Shown here piece after piece: positions 46,082-57,351 of a stretch of 64,000 nt of DNA (position 1 is its first letter; the number at the start of each line of letters is the position of its first letter). Source of the stretch: Arachnopeziza araneosa (lineage: Eukaryota > Ascomycota > Leotiomycetes > Helotiales > Arachnopezizaceae); assembly GCA_003988855.1 (NCBI GenBank), contig QYAI01000041.1, forward strand, positions 1 to 64,000, written 5' to 3'. Made by a program: the position numbers and the translations under genes. The notes below the pieces were generated by a model. The model was given only the letters and a program-made list of their open reading frames with translations. It did not search any database and was not told where the DNA came from.

Positions 46082-48243
46082 CTACCACTGCACTTCTAAT
46101 CCCACAAAATCTGCACCCCAAGTCACCAATCCCTTGTTCCCACCATCATTCCCCACAACAACCTCATTAACACCCTGCGTCCAACCACTCGTCAATACCC
46201 CAAATACCCCCGAGTCCTCCCAACCCTTCCCAGGACTAAACAATTCACTACTCCTCCCACTCAACGGGACCTCAATTCGCGCCACATTTTCATTAACACT
46301 GATCGTCATATTCCTTGTATTCGAGCCGGTGCCCCAAGATGTACTGAGCGCGATGTCGTTATTGCAGAACCATACCTGTAGGAACTTGGATCCCGGCGGC
46401 GAGGAAGCAGGGGCCGTGAGTTTGAGCGATGCGGAACCGCTTGGTGAGAGTTGGGTAATCTTAGAGCCGACTGGAGCACAGAGGTTGGATGAGCAGGCTT
46501 TGAGAGTGGCGTTTCCGGTGAGAGAAAAGTTGGTTGAGGGGTAGAACATAAAGTGTGGCTCGCTTACAACGATGGATGAGGGCAGAGGAGTGGAGGTTAT
46601 GGTTATCGTGTTGTTGTTTGCTGCTAGAAGAGAGATTTTCGTGCCGAAGATTCTCGATTCTGCTGCGATCGAGTAAACGGCGTTGTTGATTGTTATGTTG
46701 ATTGCAGAAGTTAGAAACTCGGAGTATATGATTTCTAAAGTGTGATTGGCACTTGTGCTTGCTCCATAAACACCGTTGAAGGTCGCAGTTTGTCTGGTAA
46801 ATTAGTCATGACACTTTATACGGACAATAAAGACATACTCTGACACGGTTGCATCGCTTATATCAAATAGACCTTGTGCAGTCGTTTCACTCAACTCGAG
46901 TAACAGAGTTCCATGCGCTTTAACAGCACCCGTATATGATGTGGAAACATTTGTCACATTCTTACCATTCCAAATATCCTTGATTAGCCCAACCTTCTGG
47001 ATGCCAACATCGGGAAAATCCAGTGTCAGGTTTCTAGCTTTGTTAGACCAATTGATGACTGCAACGACAGTCCTCCCTCTACTTAAAGGCCCAGACCATA
47101 CTTCGTACTCCTCTTCCGTCCACCGTCGTATAAAACTGGCAGCAATACCTTCAGAATCCTGATTGTAGCCAATCACATCTGGATTCTTGAGGATCGCTAA
47201 GGATGCTGCTGTGATGCTTGTAGAAGCGTCTTTTAACGCTGCACCAATGACCAATGGGCTTTTGATTATAGCCCACAAAGAAAAATGGGTCTGCTCCTCC
47301 GCGGTGGTGAAAATCTTGTTTCCAACCTCTAACATATCAAGGTCTAGCCATTTTTTAGGCCCAGCAAGATCAGTCTGTGGTACCGCTTGGTTCAGGATCC
47401 GAGCGATAGTCCTCCAGGCCGGAATGATATCGTTCGTTATTCGCCAGCTGTTCCCTAAGGAAGGTGCCCAAGCGGATGGGAAATCTACGCCCCAGTCACA
47501 GATTTGAAAGACTATAGGTCTGCCGGTTGATAGGATTGCATTTGCCATTGTTTGGTAGTAAGCTTCCGGAGAGACGGATGGGGCATAACTGACATCCGGG
47601 TATCCTGATGCTGCGTCGGAATAACAGTTGTCATCTAGAATAGATAAGCTTTCATTGGTATTTGATATATGATGTTCTTACATTTCAAGAGGTCAACACC
47701 CCAAGACGCGAAAGTATTGGCATCCGTTATTTCATGATCTGAGGGTCAGCTTTTCCTTCTTCTGGTTCTTGAACCTACCTTTACTACCGACCTGAGCCGG
47801 TTGTCCTGTCATACACATCTGCACACCTCCATCAGAGTATGCACCGAAGCTTAAGCCCAGTTGATGTATAAAAGCTCCAAGCGCTTGGAATCCACTAGGA
47901 AATCGAGCTGGATTGGTTGCTAAAGTTCCATCTGCCGACCTATTTGGCAGCGTCCATCCGCAATCCACGGTTACAAATTGATATCCGGCGTCTTTCAAGC
48001 CTAGATCAATTAAAGCTTGTGCATTTGAGTGTACAATTGTCTCATTTGGAGCGCAGACATAGTGATTGTACGAATTCCACCTGCAGAGTGGTTAGCTGGG
48101 AGAATTGAATCTGGCGGGTAGTTGAACCCCATAGGAGGTGTTATAGCCAAGCCATTATTTGCTCGAATATGTGACTGGGAGTGAGAAAATTCTATAAGCG
48201 TGAACACATATAGAACGTGAAATAATTTGAAAAGGACCGCCAT
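46082..48243 (-). CDS. Secreted alpha-galactosidase, GH27 (660 aa, five exons)
   Basis: Exons 48243-48128, 48080-47779, 47738-47682, 47634-46839 and 46793-46082; all phases close. A signal peptide (AVLFKLFHVLYVFTLIEF) precedes the GH27 barrel. Splicing rebuilds PPMGWNSYNHYVCAP at the barrel start. The nucleophile is D160 (LLKYDNCYS) and the acid/base D258 (WLDLDMLEVGN). The barrel is followed by a beta-rich region and a C-terminal domain of about 180 residues (FNGVYGASTS to WGADFVGLEVQW) that may bind carbohydrate. It hydrolyses alpha-1,6-galactosyl bonds of galactomannan or raffinose-type sugars (family knowledge). The first donor (GTTCAA) is weak but the protein fits only with it. Confidence 0.9.
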
Positions 48244-49067
48244 TGTAGGCGATGGGGGTAGTGAAACCACTCAAGACTAGGTCGATATTTGACATAGCTC
48301 ACGGTTATTTACTAGCCTATATGCAGCATCCTTGAAATGAATAATTTCATGGCTGCGCCGGCGTGAAGATTGCAATCCATAGCCATATCCTTGGACACAT
48401 AAGACAACTAAATATTAGAATATTCCGAAGTATTGTGAACGCTGACGCAATTCTTCACAAAATGATTCTGAAGCGCTCCAGTGCAATTATCTGTATACGT
48501 TTGTACTTTGAAAGTTATTCCTTGCCAGTTTGTAATGTCACCCCGCAATTTGAAGCGCTCCAATCAATGCTACCAAGGGAGCCGGATCTTTGAGGCTAAA
48601 TAGGTATAACGAAGAGAGATAACCCACCACTATGATCAACTTGTAATAATTGAAATTTTTTGGAATACAAATCTAGTGAGGAGAAGATGAATCTGAGGGC
48701 TTAATACGTAAGATGAACAGCCCCCTTTTCATAATAAATCGTGCCTTTTAACTGTCAAGAAATCAAGTCTAATAATCCAAGCTGCCAATAGTCATAATTA
48801 AGTACAATATTGTTCAATCGTGTTACTGAGTCGGAGAATTGTGGTATTGGTGCCGATGCTGTAGCGACGATGAGATTAGCGGGGATGAAGTTGTAGTCTC
48901 GTGACCGCTGAGATTGGTCTCGTGACTACGCTAAGTGTGTTAGCCCCTGGCTGAAACATCGGCGTCATCAGGCTGTCACCTGCACGCCAACCTCATGATC
49001 AACCCAAATACACTCTTCATCTCTCACAAAATACATTGAATACCAAACACAACACGATCTTCACAAT
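48244..49067. other. Intergenic region between divergent secreted-protein genes
   Basis: About 820 bases with two divergent promoters (GH27 gene and small secreted protein gene). GTCTCGTGAC occurs twice within about 25 bases near 48896-48928; no factor is known to me for it. Confidence 0.4.
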
Positions 49068-49616
49068 ATGATGTTCTTCAAGTCAACATTGATGGTTTCG
49101 GCCTTGGTGGTATTGGCATCAGCGATGACGGTCGAGCGCCACGGTGAGTGCTATTTGAGAGGTGGCTAGGAACGATCACTCACGCGATAGCAGTCCCAGC
49201 TCATGAAGAGATGGCCATTCTGATTGTGACCGACAACAGCGTTAAAGGTTCACAGGATCTATCTTACTATCCGATCCATCCAACTATTTCTAACCATCAC
49301 ACAGTTCCATCGTTCTCGGTCTCCAAATCCGCCTGTGAGAAGGATGACGAGGCTGATTGCAAAGAATTCTGCAGTCTCACACAGCAGACAGCAACATGCA
49401 GCGCCAACGGAGACAAGGTGACCTGCTATTGCAAGGGTGGAAAGAGCGAGTCTAACTGCGAGGAGAGATGTTTGTTGTGTAAGTCACGTGCTCATCTTCC
49501 TCCTATCTCTGAACATGTCTAATTCGAATGACCTCACAGGCATGCCCGATAAATCAGCATTGAATGAGGCGAGCCGTCTCTTTAAGCTTGGAGGATCGAA
49601 GATCGACGAACTTTGA
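49068..49616 (+). CDS. Small secreted Cys-rich protein (108 aa), effector-like
   Basis: Exons 49068-49143, 49305-49478 and 49540-49616; phases close. Residues 1-20 are a signal peptide (FFKSTLMVSALVVLASA). The mature part has a Cys array ACEKDDEADCKEFCSL, TATCS, VTCYCKGG, NCEERC and one further Cys made across the last junction, nine in all, followed by a helical tail (ALNEASRLFKLGGSK). The first intron is 161 nt; its end carries a CTAAC branch point 12 bases before CACACAG, which is why I do not read the open stretch through it. Size and Cys content fit fungal effectors or antimicrobial peptides; no specific family is recognised. Confidence 0.68.
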
Positions 49617-50589
49617 GTGGTAGAATAGGTTGAATTAGGGCGTCGCGAAAGTCGTTGTGATAGTATGCGTCTTTGTTCTCATGGCCTTTCCTACGACCTC
49701 GCTACAACCATTTCTCTATCAATCATCTCTTGAATATATTAGGAAAATAAGTGTACTGTACTCTTCATAGGTATATATAATAATTACCTTTGCATCAACT
49801 CTCATGATACAGGATGAGACTGCCTAAGTGCATCAAAGCGCGGCGTAGCTTTAGTCTAATCAAGAGCTTCTTATCTTTTCTACGATTGGTTAAACAAGCT
49901 ACTTATGTGTGTATGCTACAGATGCAAAAATACGGCACAGTGTTCAAAAAAGGCCTCAGATATTATGAGCCTAGTCAGTTTGAACATACTCATGTTTCTT
50001 GATCTTGTATCTTGCAAGTATCTTGTATCTCTTAATAATGTTCGAATATTGTAATTGAATGTTTTGAAAAAGTAAACAACGCCGAGGTGAGGACTTAAGT
50101 ATGGAGTTGAACGTGTTTCTCAAACCTACCGTTGAAGCCACGGCGACTACACCGGAAATCCCGGTTCAGTTCTAAATCTCGCAAAACTGAACAGAAGACG
50201 GTTAATTTTCACTAAACGCAAAGGCTATCGGTAGAAATAGTCACAAATTATGTAGTGTAATGAAGTGCGCACCCTCTTTCGAGTTGATTGCATTTATTCA
50301 GAGTGTTCATGAAGTATGCCGAGTATATGTCCCAGAGTGTCGCGTAGCGATGCCCCTCGCCACCACAGGCTGCTTTAGCGTTGCATGAAAGTAATGAGTG
50401 AGCAGGTGAATATATCACACATCATATTTCTCCCGAAGATATCCCATTGACATGACTATTTTACAGGCGCTTACAGTTGCCTCTTTCCAACCCTTGATTA
50501 TTTACTTCAGATTATAATATCCCGCAACCCCACAATCCAAATGCCATAACAGCTGGTTCGGGATCCAATAAACGCTTGATACACCAGCC
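49617..50589. other. Intergenic region, AT-rich
   Basis: About 970 bases, no gene seen. It contains the 3' end of the small secreted protein gene and the promoter of the DUF1593 gene. Confidence 0.45.
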
Positions 50590-52011
50590 ATGGATTTTTC
50601 AAGCATTCCCCCATTCAAATCTAGGCCTCACATTGCTGTTCTCACAGACATTTGCAATGAACCCGATGACGCAGAGTCCATGACTCGTTTTCTTCTCTAT
50701 GCCAACGAATTCCACATCGACGCTCTCGTTGCAACAACTTCAACATGGCAGCGAGATACTACGCACAAAGATGAGATTGCAAAGATTGTGAATGCATATG
50801 GAACCGTGGTCGAAACGCTGAATTGCCATGTCCCACCATCAAGACAATATCCTCCTGTTGACTCACTTCGCGCAGTGATCCGCTCTGGATTAAATGGGTA
50901 TGGAATGGCAATCGCTCGAGGGCCGCTGAGTGAAGGAACCGAATTGCTCATAAAAGTTATCGACAGTTGCGATCTCATCTGGGTTCTGATCTGGGGAGGT
51001 GCTAACGTCCTAGCTCAAGCATTGCTGGAGGTGCAGCGAACAAGAAGTCCAAGCGAACTCGAGTTGTTCGCCTCAAAAACCAGAGTTTACGCTATCTCTG
51101 ACCAAGACGACGCTGGTCCTTGGGTTCGACTAAACTTCCCCAGAATCTTTTACATTTCCAGTATTCACGCATTCAATTATTATGGCGTGGCAGCTTGGAC
51201 TGGTATCAGTGGAGAATCTTATTATGGCTTCCACCCAGGGGGACCGGATTCCAGTCTCGTGACAAAAGAATGGCTAAAGAAGAACATTCAAATCGGACCA
51301 TACGGCTCAGTGTACCCAGATCCGGTTTTCATCCCAGAAGGAGATACACCCACATACCTATCACTGATCCAAAACGGCCTCACCAATCCACTGATTCCTG
51401 ACTGGGGCGGATGGGGAGGACGATACAGACTGACAGATCCAAGTGAAGAGAGCCTGCATTACAGTGATGTAGCAGATGCCGTTGTAGGAAAAGATGGCAA
51501 AACTCACGCAGGAAGCCAAGCCACGATCTGGCGCTGGCGAGAAGCCTACCAAGGCGACTTTGCCGCCCGCATCCAATGGACACTGAACCCCTCCTTTAAA
51601 TCCGCCAACCACGCCCCCATCATCATCCTCAACAACGACTCCAGTCTCGACGCCCTACACATCAAAGCTAGCTTTGGCGAGACGGTGACTCTCGACGCGT
51701 CGCAGAGCTGGGATCCCGATGGTGACGAGCTGCTGTTCAAATGGATGCACTATCGCGAGCCGAGTGCGACGCAGTGGAACACCGGGTTTCAGGTCCCCGA
51801 GTTACGCTTTGTNGATGCAGAGGGATCGAATGGCGGTAGGAAGGTGCAGGTTCAGTTCCCTGGGAGGGACGAGGGTATCAAGTTTCCGCTGGATGAGACC
51901 AAGATCTTGAAGTGGGGTCCCAAGACTTATCACCTCATCTTGGAGGTCTTGGATAATGGAAGATTTCCTATGAGATCGTACCGGAGGGTGTTGGTTAAGG
52001 TTTCTGAGTAG
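50590..52011 (+). CDS. DUF1593 / Sde182-type nucleoside-hydrolase-like protein (473 aa)
   Basis: Single exon. The N-terminal 300 residues are the nucleoside-hydrolase-like fold: HIAVLTDICNEPDDAESMTR carries the Asp cluster (D20, D26, D27) expected to bind Ca2+ in that fold, and LIWVLIWGGANVLAQAL and YAISDQDDAGPWVR follow. The C-terminal part (from about 345) is a beta domain (ASQSWDPDGDELLFKWMHY), as in the bacterial cellulose-associated Sde182 proteins. Activity is unknown. No signal peptide, so cytosolic as read. Base 51813 is N; the codon is GTN, still Val. No intron, unlike most genes around it. It converges on the xylose reductase gene. Confidence 0.85.
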   Translation: MDFSSIPPFKSRPHIAVLTDICNEPDDAESMTRFLLYANEFHIDALVATTSTWQRDTTHKDEIAKIVNAYGTVVETLNCHVPPSRQYPPVDSLRAVIRSGLNGYGMAIARGPLSEGTELLIKVIDSCDLIWVLIWGGANVLAQALLEVQRTRSPSELELFASKTRVYAISDQDDAGPWVRLNFPRIFYISSIHAFNYYGVAAWTGISGESYYGFHPGGPDSSLVTKEWLKKNIQIGPYGSVYPDPVFIPEGDTPTYLSLIQNGLTNPLIPDWGGWGGRYRLTDPSEESLHYSDVADAVVGKDGKTHAGSQATIWRWREAYQGDFAARIQWTLNPSFKSANHAPIIILNNDSSLDALHIKASFGETVTLDASQSWDPDGDELLFKWMHYREPSATQWNTGFQVPELRFXDAEGSNGGRKVQVQFPGRDEGIKFPLDETKILKWGPKTYHLILEVLDNGRFPMRSYRRVLVKVSE

Positions 52012-52277
52012 TCTATAAGCATTAAGTTGAGAATTGAAGCAGGGATTTTGGTTCATACTTCCTGAAGCTGTAGATAAAATGTTTATTTTCATATGTATTG
52101 TATCATTTCTCTTGGTATCTAAGTTTTTGTCACTTCAATAACTTCAATTACTACTCTCATATGGTTCACAGGTATCAGAACTGCTTTTAATGGAAATATG
52201 TCGCATGAGGAGAGCATCTTGAAAGAGGAAATTAAAATTGGGGTACTAAATGCCTGTCATCGACTAGCTATCTCAAA

Positions 52278-53402
52278 TCAACTAAAGATCCGAATCGGAC
52301 GATTCTGTAAATAGAAACCCGGATCATTAAACCTCAACCCTCGATCCAGCCCCGAAATCTCCTCCAACTCCTCCTTCGTAAGCGAGAAATCATTGACCTC
52401 CAGATTCTGCTTCAGTCGATCTTCATTATTGGATTTTGGAATAACAGCGATTCCCCTGCATCAGTCAGCCTAGTCTCAAACACAAGGGCCCGGTCTAATC
52501 AAACCTCTGCGTCGCCCATCGCAACAAGACCTGACCAGAGCCTTTTCCATACCTGCTCGCAATCTTCTTGATTACTTCGCTGTCAAAGAGCATGGGAACG
52601 TCAGCGGCCCGCTTCCGGAACGCAGGCGGTAACTCGAGGAAACTCTGGGGTCCGAAGGTTGAGTATCCCGTGACGGCGATGCCTTCTTCCTGGGCCATGG
52701 CGATGAGTTGCGGTTGCACCAGGTACGGATGGTGCTCGATCTGGAGACTCGAGATGGGGTGTCTCGCGTACGAGATGACATCATAAAGGAGCTGTGTGTC
52801 AAAGTTGCTGACGCCAATGGATCGAACGACGCCGCCATCGACGAGCTTCTCCATTGCTTGCCATGTCTCCATGATTGGGACTTTGGCTACTGAAACCTTC
52901 TCTCGAGCAGCTCCATCCACCATCCCTAGAAATTTTGAGAATCATATCTGAGATTTGTTTTGAGGACTTACGGGGTATTGGAGCTTGGAAGGTTCAATGT
53001 ATTCTAGCGCTACTGGGAAATGCATCAAGTATAAATCAATATACTGGAGTCCCCAGGTTTCATTTTGAAACTTTCCCATTTGTGCAACATGTTCTCTGGA
53101 TCTGGTGAGTAGGTTAATTCGACCAAATGGACTGAGACTTACTTCTTGTGGTAATTGTTCCACAGCTTTGTTGTGACGAAAACTTCCTCTCTCGTCACAA
53201 GTCTGTCTCGGATGGCTCTCCGAAGGCCTTCTCCAGCCTCCTTCTCGTTCGCATAATCATATGCACCGTCGAACAGTCTGTAGCCAGTTTGAATAGCAGC
53301 GTAAACGGTATCGGCGGTCGTATTTTGGTCAACTTTCCAGAGACCAAATCCAACAAGGGGCATGGAGAAGCCAGAGGCAAGATTGACGGTTTCGTTGACC
53401 AT
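52278..53402 (-). CDS. xyl1: D-xylose reductase-type aldo-keto reductase (four exons)
   Basis: Exons 53402-53143, 53101-52972, 52925-52505 and 52455-52278, about 330 aa. The tetrad is visible: D45 (LFDGAYDY), Y50, K79 (VTTKLW) and H114 (YLMHFPVA). IPKSNNEDRLKQN in the last exon is the K-S-N-xxx-R NADP(H) signature of xylose reductases. It reduces D-xylose, L-arabinose and D-galactose to polyols (family knowledge). One problem: exon 2 ends in phase 0 at a GTAAGT donor, while exon 3 after its only good acceptor needs one more base before ATGGTGGATGG. Either the run of G at 52924-52926 lost a base, or a poor donor (GTCCTC) is used. Divergent from the dehydrogenase gene; converges on DUF1593. Confidence 0.87.
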
Positions 53403-53803
53403 ATTTGCAAGTATCACGATTTCACGATTGGAATATCCAAACTTCGAGTGGGGTTGAAGATATCTTGAAGCTTTCGAAAAGCGGCGTGGTTGGGCGAGTC
53501 ATGTATGTATCTCATTGGCGGTGCTTCCAACTTCTATATTGGTTCTCGGTGGTGCGTGGTGCTTCGACTTTCCACTTTTGCCAGTGTGGGACGGGCCTGA
53601 ACCGCATTTATTCCGCTTATGTTACTCCATGTTCTTCCGGCAATCATCAGCAAAACATCGGCTTTTCGAAATCGCATCTATCGGAAGTGGATACCTCATG
53701 CTAGCTCTGCTTATGAAAATTCTTCGAGAAACAGCATCGACATTGGTAAAATTACTTTAACAACATCCCTCTCTTCCCAGAACGAAACGTTGGAATATCC
53801 AAT
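53403..53803. promoter_or_regulatory. Divergent promoter, xylose reductase and polyol dehydrogenase
   Basis: 401 bp between two divergent starts, so the pair can be controlled together. Seen: GTGGGG at 53448-53453, which fits the CreA core SYGGRG; CCG at 53602-53604 and 53613-53615 (direct, 8-bp gap), half-sites usable by Zn2Cys6 proteins; and an ATTGG (reverse CCAAT) near 53513. No GGCTAA was found. Roles are inferred from motif likeness. Confidence 0.45.
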
Positions 53804-55175
53804 ATGGCCCCATCTTTGGCAGAAACGGCAGCACAAACAATCACTGCCCATGAATCAAAGTTGCATGATCCAAGAACTGGAAATGTTCTGTCATGTTGCG
53901 TCACAGAGGTTGATGTGGCATCTTCGACCGCAGAAGAAATGGCTAGAGTGAAGAATCCAAGTCTGCAAGTAACTAAGGACCAAACGATTAAGATGGTAGA
54001 AGCGCCCATTCTAAAACCAGGACCGAAAGATGTGCTACTACATGTAAAAGCTACAGGAATTTGCGGGTTTGTACGAAAGTGTCCCATCAGAAGGCACCGC
54101 TGACTTTGATTCCTACAGTTCTGATATACACTTCTGGAAGCGCGGAAAGATTGGCAGTCTTGTGGTTGAGGGAGACTGTATACTTGGACATGAGGGAGCC
54201 GGTGTGGTCCTTGAAGTTGGAAGTCAGGTGAACAATATCAAGAAAGGGGACCGAGTAGCGATCGAACCTGGCGTGCCATGTGGTGAGTGCTTTTTGTGCA
54301 CAAACGGACGATACAATCTCTGTGAAGATGTACAATTCGCTGGTGTCTATCCATATTATGGCTCTTTACAACGTTATAAGGTACATCCTGCGAGATGGGT
54401 ACATAAGTGAGTCTCACAACCTTTGGACAAGCCGGCAACTACTGATATTAGGCAGACTCCCAGACAATGTAACATTCGCGCAAGGAGCTCTCCTAGAACC
54501 TCTCTCCGTGGTAATGCACGGGATATCTCGAACACGGCTTTCTCTTGGACGTGGCGTTGTAATCTGTGGTGCAGGTCCTATTGGTCTCATCGCACTCGCA
54601 GCTGCAAGAGCTTCCGGTGCCCATCCGATCGTCATTACAGATCTGGAACCGAAGAGACTAGCTTTTGCCAAAGATTTTGTTCCTTCGTGCCAACCATATC
54701 AAGTAGATCGGAATCTTGATGCGCAGGGAAATGCCAACACAATTCGGTCTTTCTTCGGAGATTCCGAGTACGAGGCGCCAGAGACGATACTCGAATGTAC
54801 TGGAGTTGAAAGTAGTGTGGTGACAGCAGCATATACGGTTCGACGTGGCGGAGATCTGATGGTCATTGGTGTTGGCAAGGATATCATGAATAATCTGCCC
54901 TTCATGCACATTTCTTTGGCGGAGGTAGGATTCGTTCCTTTCTGAAGCAGAAATAATACTGATATCTCTTGCAGATCAACTTGAAATTCATAAACCGGTA
55001 TGCAGATACTTGGCCAGCAGGAATCAGTGCCCTGTCTGGTGGGATCTTGAACCTCGACAAACTTGTGACACACACCTTCCCTCTTGAGGAAGCGATTTCA
55101 GCCATGGAGCTTTGCGCTGACATTAGCAAAGGAAGCATAAAAGTGCAGGTAGTAGATGAAAAAGATGTGTATTAG
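53804..55175 (+). CDS. L-arabinitol 4-dehydrogenase-like polyol dehydrogenase (406 aa)
   Basis: Exons 53804-54066, 54119-54406, 54456-54924 and 54975-55175; all phases close. Zinc-dependent medium-chain dehydrogenase. Catalytic zinc ligands: C87 (GICGSDIHFW), H112/E113 (GHEGAG), E198. Structural zinc: C142, C145, C148, C156 (VPCGECFLCTNGRYNLC). Coenzyme motif GAGPIGL, then VITDLEPKRL, where the Asp after strand two favours NAD+. RYADTWPAGI, LVTHTFPLEEA and KVQVVDE match LadA-type L-arabinitol 4-dehydrogenases better than xylitol dehydrogenases; galactitol or sorbitol activity is possible. The first 60 residues are a longer lead than usual. Paired with an aldose reductase, it would oxidise that enzyme's polyol product. 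Confidence 0.87.
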
Positions 55176-55269
55176 GGCCTTGATGGAGAGAGTGATAGAC
55201 AACAATGGCGCCATAAAGTACATCACTTGGCCGAAATTGTGTTGTTAGAAGACCAATCACAGCCTAATA

Positions 55270-56936
55270 TCAGTCATATCCCCAAACTTCTTTCAAATCC
55301 GCAATCCTCCATCTCCCACCCCATCCAGTCTTAGCTTCAATCGATCTAATGAGATCAGCAACAGCTTTATGTTCTACTGGATGGCTGAGTAACCTTCCAG
55401 CCACCCAAAGAGGCTGGAGAGCGTTATTGAGACAGCCATGATGCTCATTCGTCGAAGATATTCCGCAAATCCTCCTAGCGTGCCAAACCTTTGACCCAAG
55501 TTGTCCGAATTGTAATGGGTTGATGGAAGTTGGACAGGTCTCAAGGAGAAGGAGGCACCCAGTATGGTATAGTTGGTTTGATGAAATTGCACAAGCAGCC
55601 GCGTAGAGTATGGTGGGAAATGGAGAGGGATGTATGTCGGTAGGCTCTTCGGGAAACTCAAGTTCTAGAAGTTCACGTGGCCTGTTACGTCTCCAATCTT
55701 GAAGTTCTGACCATAATTTGTGCCAGCTGTGGATGAAAGGTTCTTGCTCATGGCCTTGTACATCATCCAGCTCATCAACCGATTGCAGCCATATCAGGTG
55801 ACACACTCGAGCTGTCAGGTAGACTGAATAGTTTGCCCACATATCCGGGATCTTGGATGAACCAAAGAGATGGAATGCATTTACGGAAGTTTCTCCTATT
55901 GGTAGCCAATGATCAAGGGAGAGGACTACACTTTCTGTTCCCGCCGAAATGATGGCTGCACACAAATCTGATATGTTGTTATTAGCTCAAGATAAAATTG
56001 GAGAAAAGACGGTATCTCACCCATGCGTGCGTAGCACCAAAACACTGCTTGGAGGAGGCCCCCACTAAAACCTGTGATTGAATGACTCGACAGTAGAGCA
56101 GCGCATCCATCCAAATGCTTTCGCCAATTGGATGGCGAGGCCGACATCATCTCCAGCACACACAGAATCACGCATGTTGCCATGATATTTGGGTCTCGGG
56201 CGAGAAGCTGAGGTGTGAGACTGCGAATTGATTCCTGATACAACTGTAGACTATCTTGGTTTCCTTTCAATTTCTTTTCTCGCTCCATCTGTCGAGCGGA
56301 AATAGCCAACATTGCAAACACCAGCGGGACTGATGACTGTGCCAGCAGAGGGACTTTAGTCCTGAAATGTTGCTGTTGATCAAACATATCAAGCTGCTAG
56401 TCAGCCTTGCATTTCATGAGAGGAGGATACTCATGGCATACCCACGGTGCAACCTCCTCGAGATAATTCCTCAGCCATAAAATCCTCTCTCCAGTTGACA
56501 CAATACTGCTGATAGCAGATGCATTTACTACACGTTCAGACACATCTGAGATGGACCCATCTTGATCGACTGGGCCTACAAGCCCGTCAGGAGCGAGTGA
56601 TTGTGCACTCGTCAGGAGAAGGTCCCGCAATTCTTTCTGGGATTCTAAAAATCCAGGGTGGCTGGAGTATTCGTCCCTGCCGGACAAGGAGAAGGCCAGA
56701 AGGCTCGGAGACGTCTCGGCTGGGACAAAGGGGTCATCAAGCGCTGATGCAAAATTAGATGGACCACCATAACTCGACATGATCTGATCTTGGTGGACGC
56801 TGTAGTGGTGGTTTGGAGATAAAACATTCATTCCAGTATCTTGAAGCGCAACAAAAGCAAAATCATCGAGCCCGAATAACGATCGGGCAGGGGCATCCAT
56901 TTCATTCAGTGGGGACACTAGAGAGACATGTTCCAC
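55270..56936 (-). CDS. Fungal transcription-regulator domain protein without zinc cluster (521 aa)
   Basis: Exons 56936-56442, 56393-56021 and 55967-55270; phases close. The C-terminal 350 residues are the fungal-specific transcription factor domain (RILWLRNYLEEVAPWLDMFD, VFAMLAISARQMEREKKL, LYQESIRSLTPQLLARDPNI, AKTGWGGRWRIADLKEVWGY). The N-terminal 165 residues hold no Cys cluster, and none was found in the 415 bp before the start on this strand. So it is a regulator without a visible DNA-binding domain, or its first exon is missed. It shares the domain type and part of the sequence pattern (APWL, closing W) with the full Zn2Cys6 regulator at 59623. Divergent from the transporter gene. Confidence 0.82.
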
Positions 56937-57351
56937 GTTGCCCGTTCCCCAGAAAATGGTAAGGCAACGGCAACAGGGCCATACTACGCGTTCTGCAGGG
57001 AGAGAAGTTTGGAGATGGATCGCGCGGGAATACCGATGACGGCTAAACCCCGGGCCACTTCAACCCAAAGAGGAAATATTAAGCACCGTGAGGGTTTCTA
57101 GAACTCTCTGGCACGGCCTGTTTCTCGGCTTCCCCAGCTTTCTCCGCCTTTGGGTCCGCCCCCATGGCTTTGGTTCTTCCCGACGCACAACGACAGCATG
57201 GGTCGAGTTACCCCAGTTGCTCGACATCAAGTTGAGCACTGGGGTAGCATAAATAATTACCACTTCCCCGGGTTGATCATCACTCAGTACCACATCGATC
57301 AACCTTCTCACTTGCTCAAATCTTGCGCTCAAGTCACCAAATATCTTCACC
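56937..57351. promoter_or_regulatory. Divergent promoter, regulator and MFS transporter
   Basis: 415 bp. It has an inverted CGG-N5-CCG (57025-57035), the kind of site bound by Zn2Cys6 dimers, and directly after it GGCTAA (57041-57046), the core known for XlnR/Xyr1. Two CCCCGGG segments lie at about 57047-57055 and 57266-57272. Binding is inferred. Confidence 0.5.

Noticed and set aside
49148..49522. 124-codon open frame read straight through
   Set aside because: It includes an intron with a clear CTAAC branch point and lacks the signal peptide found on the first exon.
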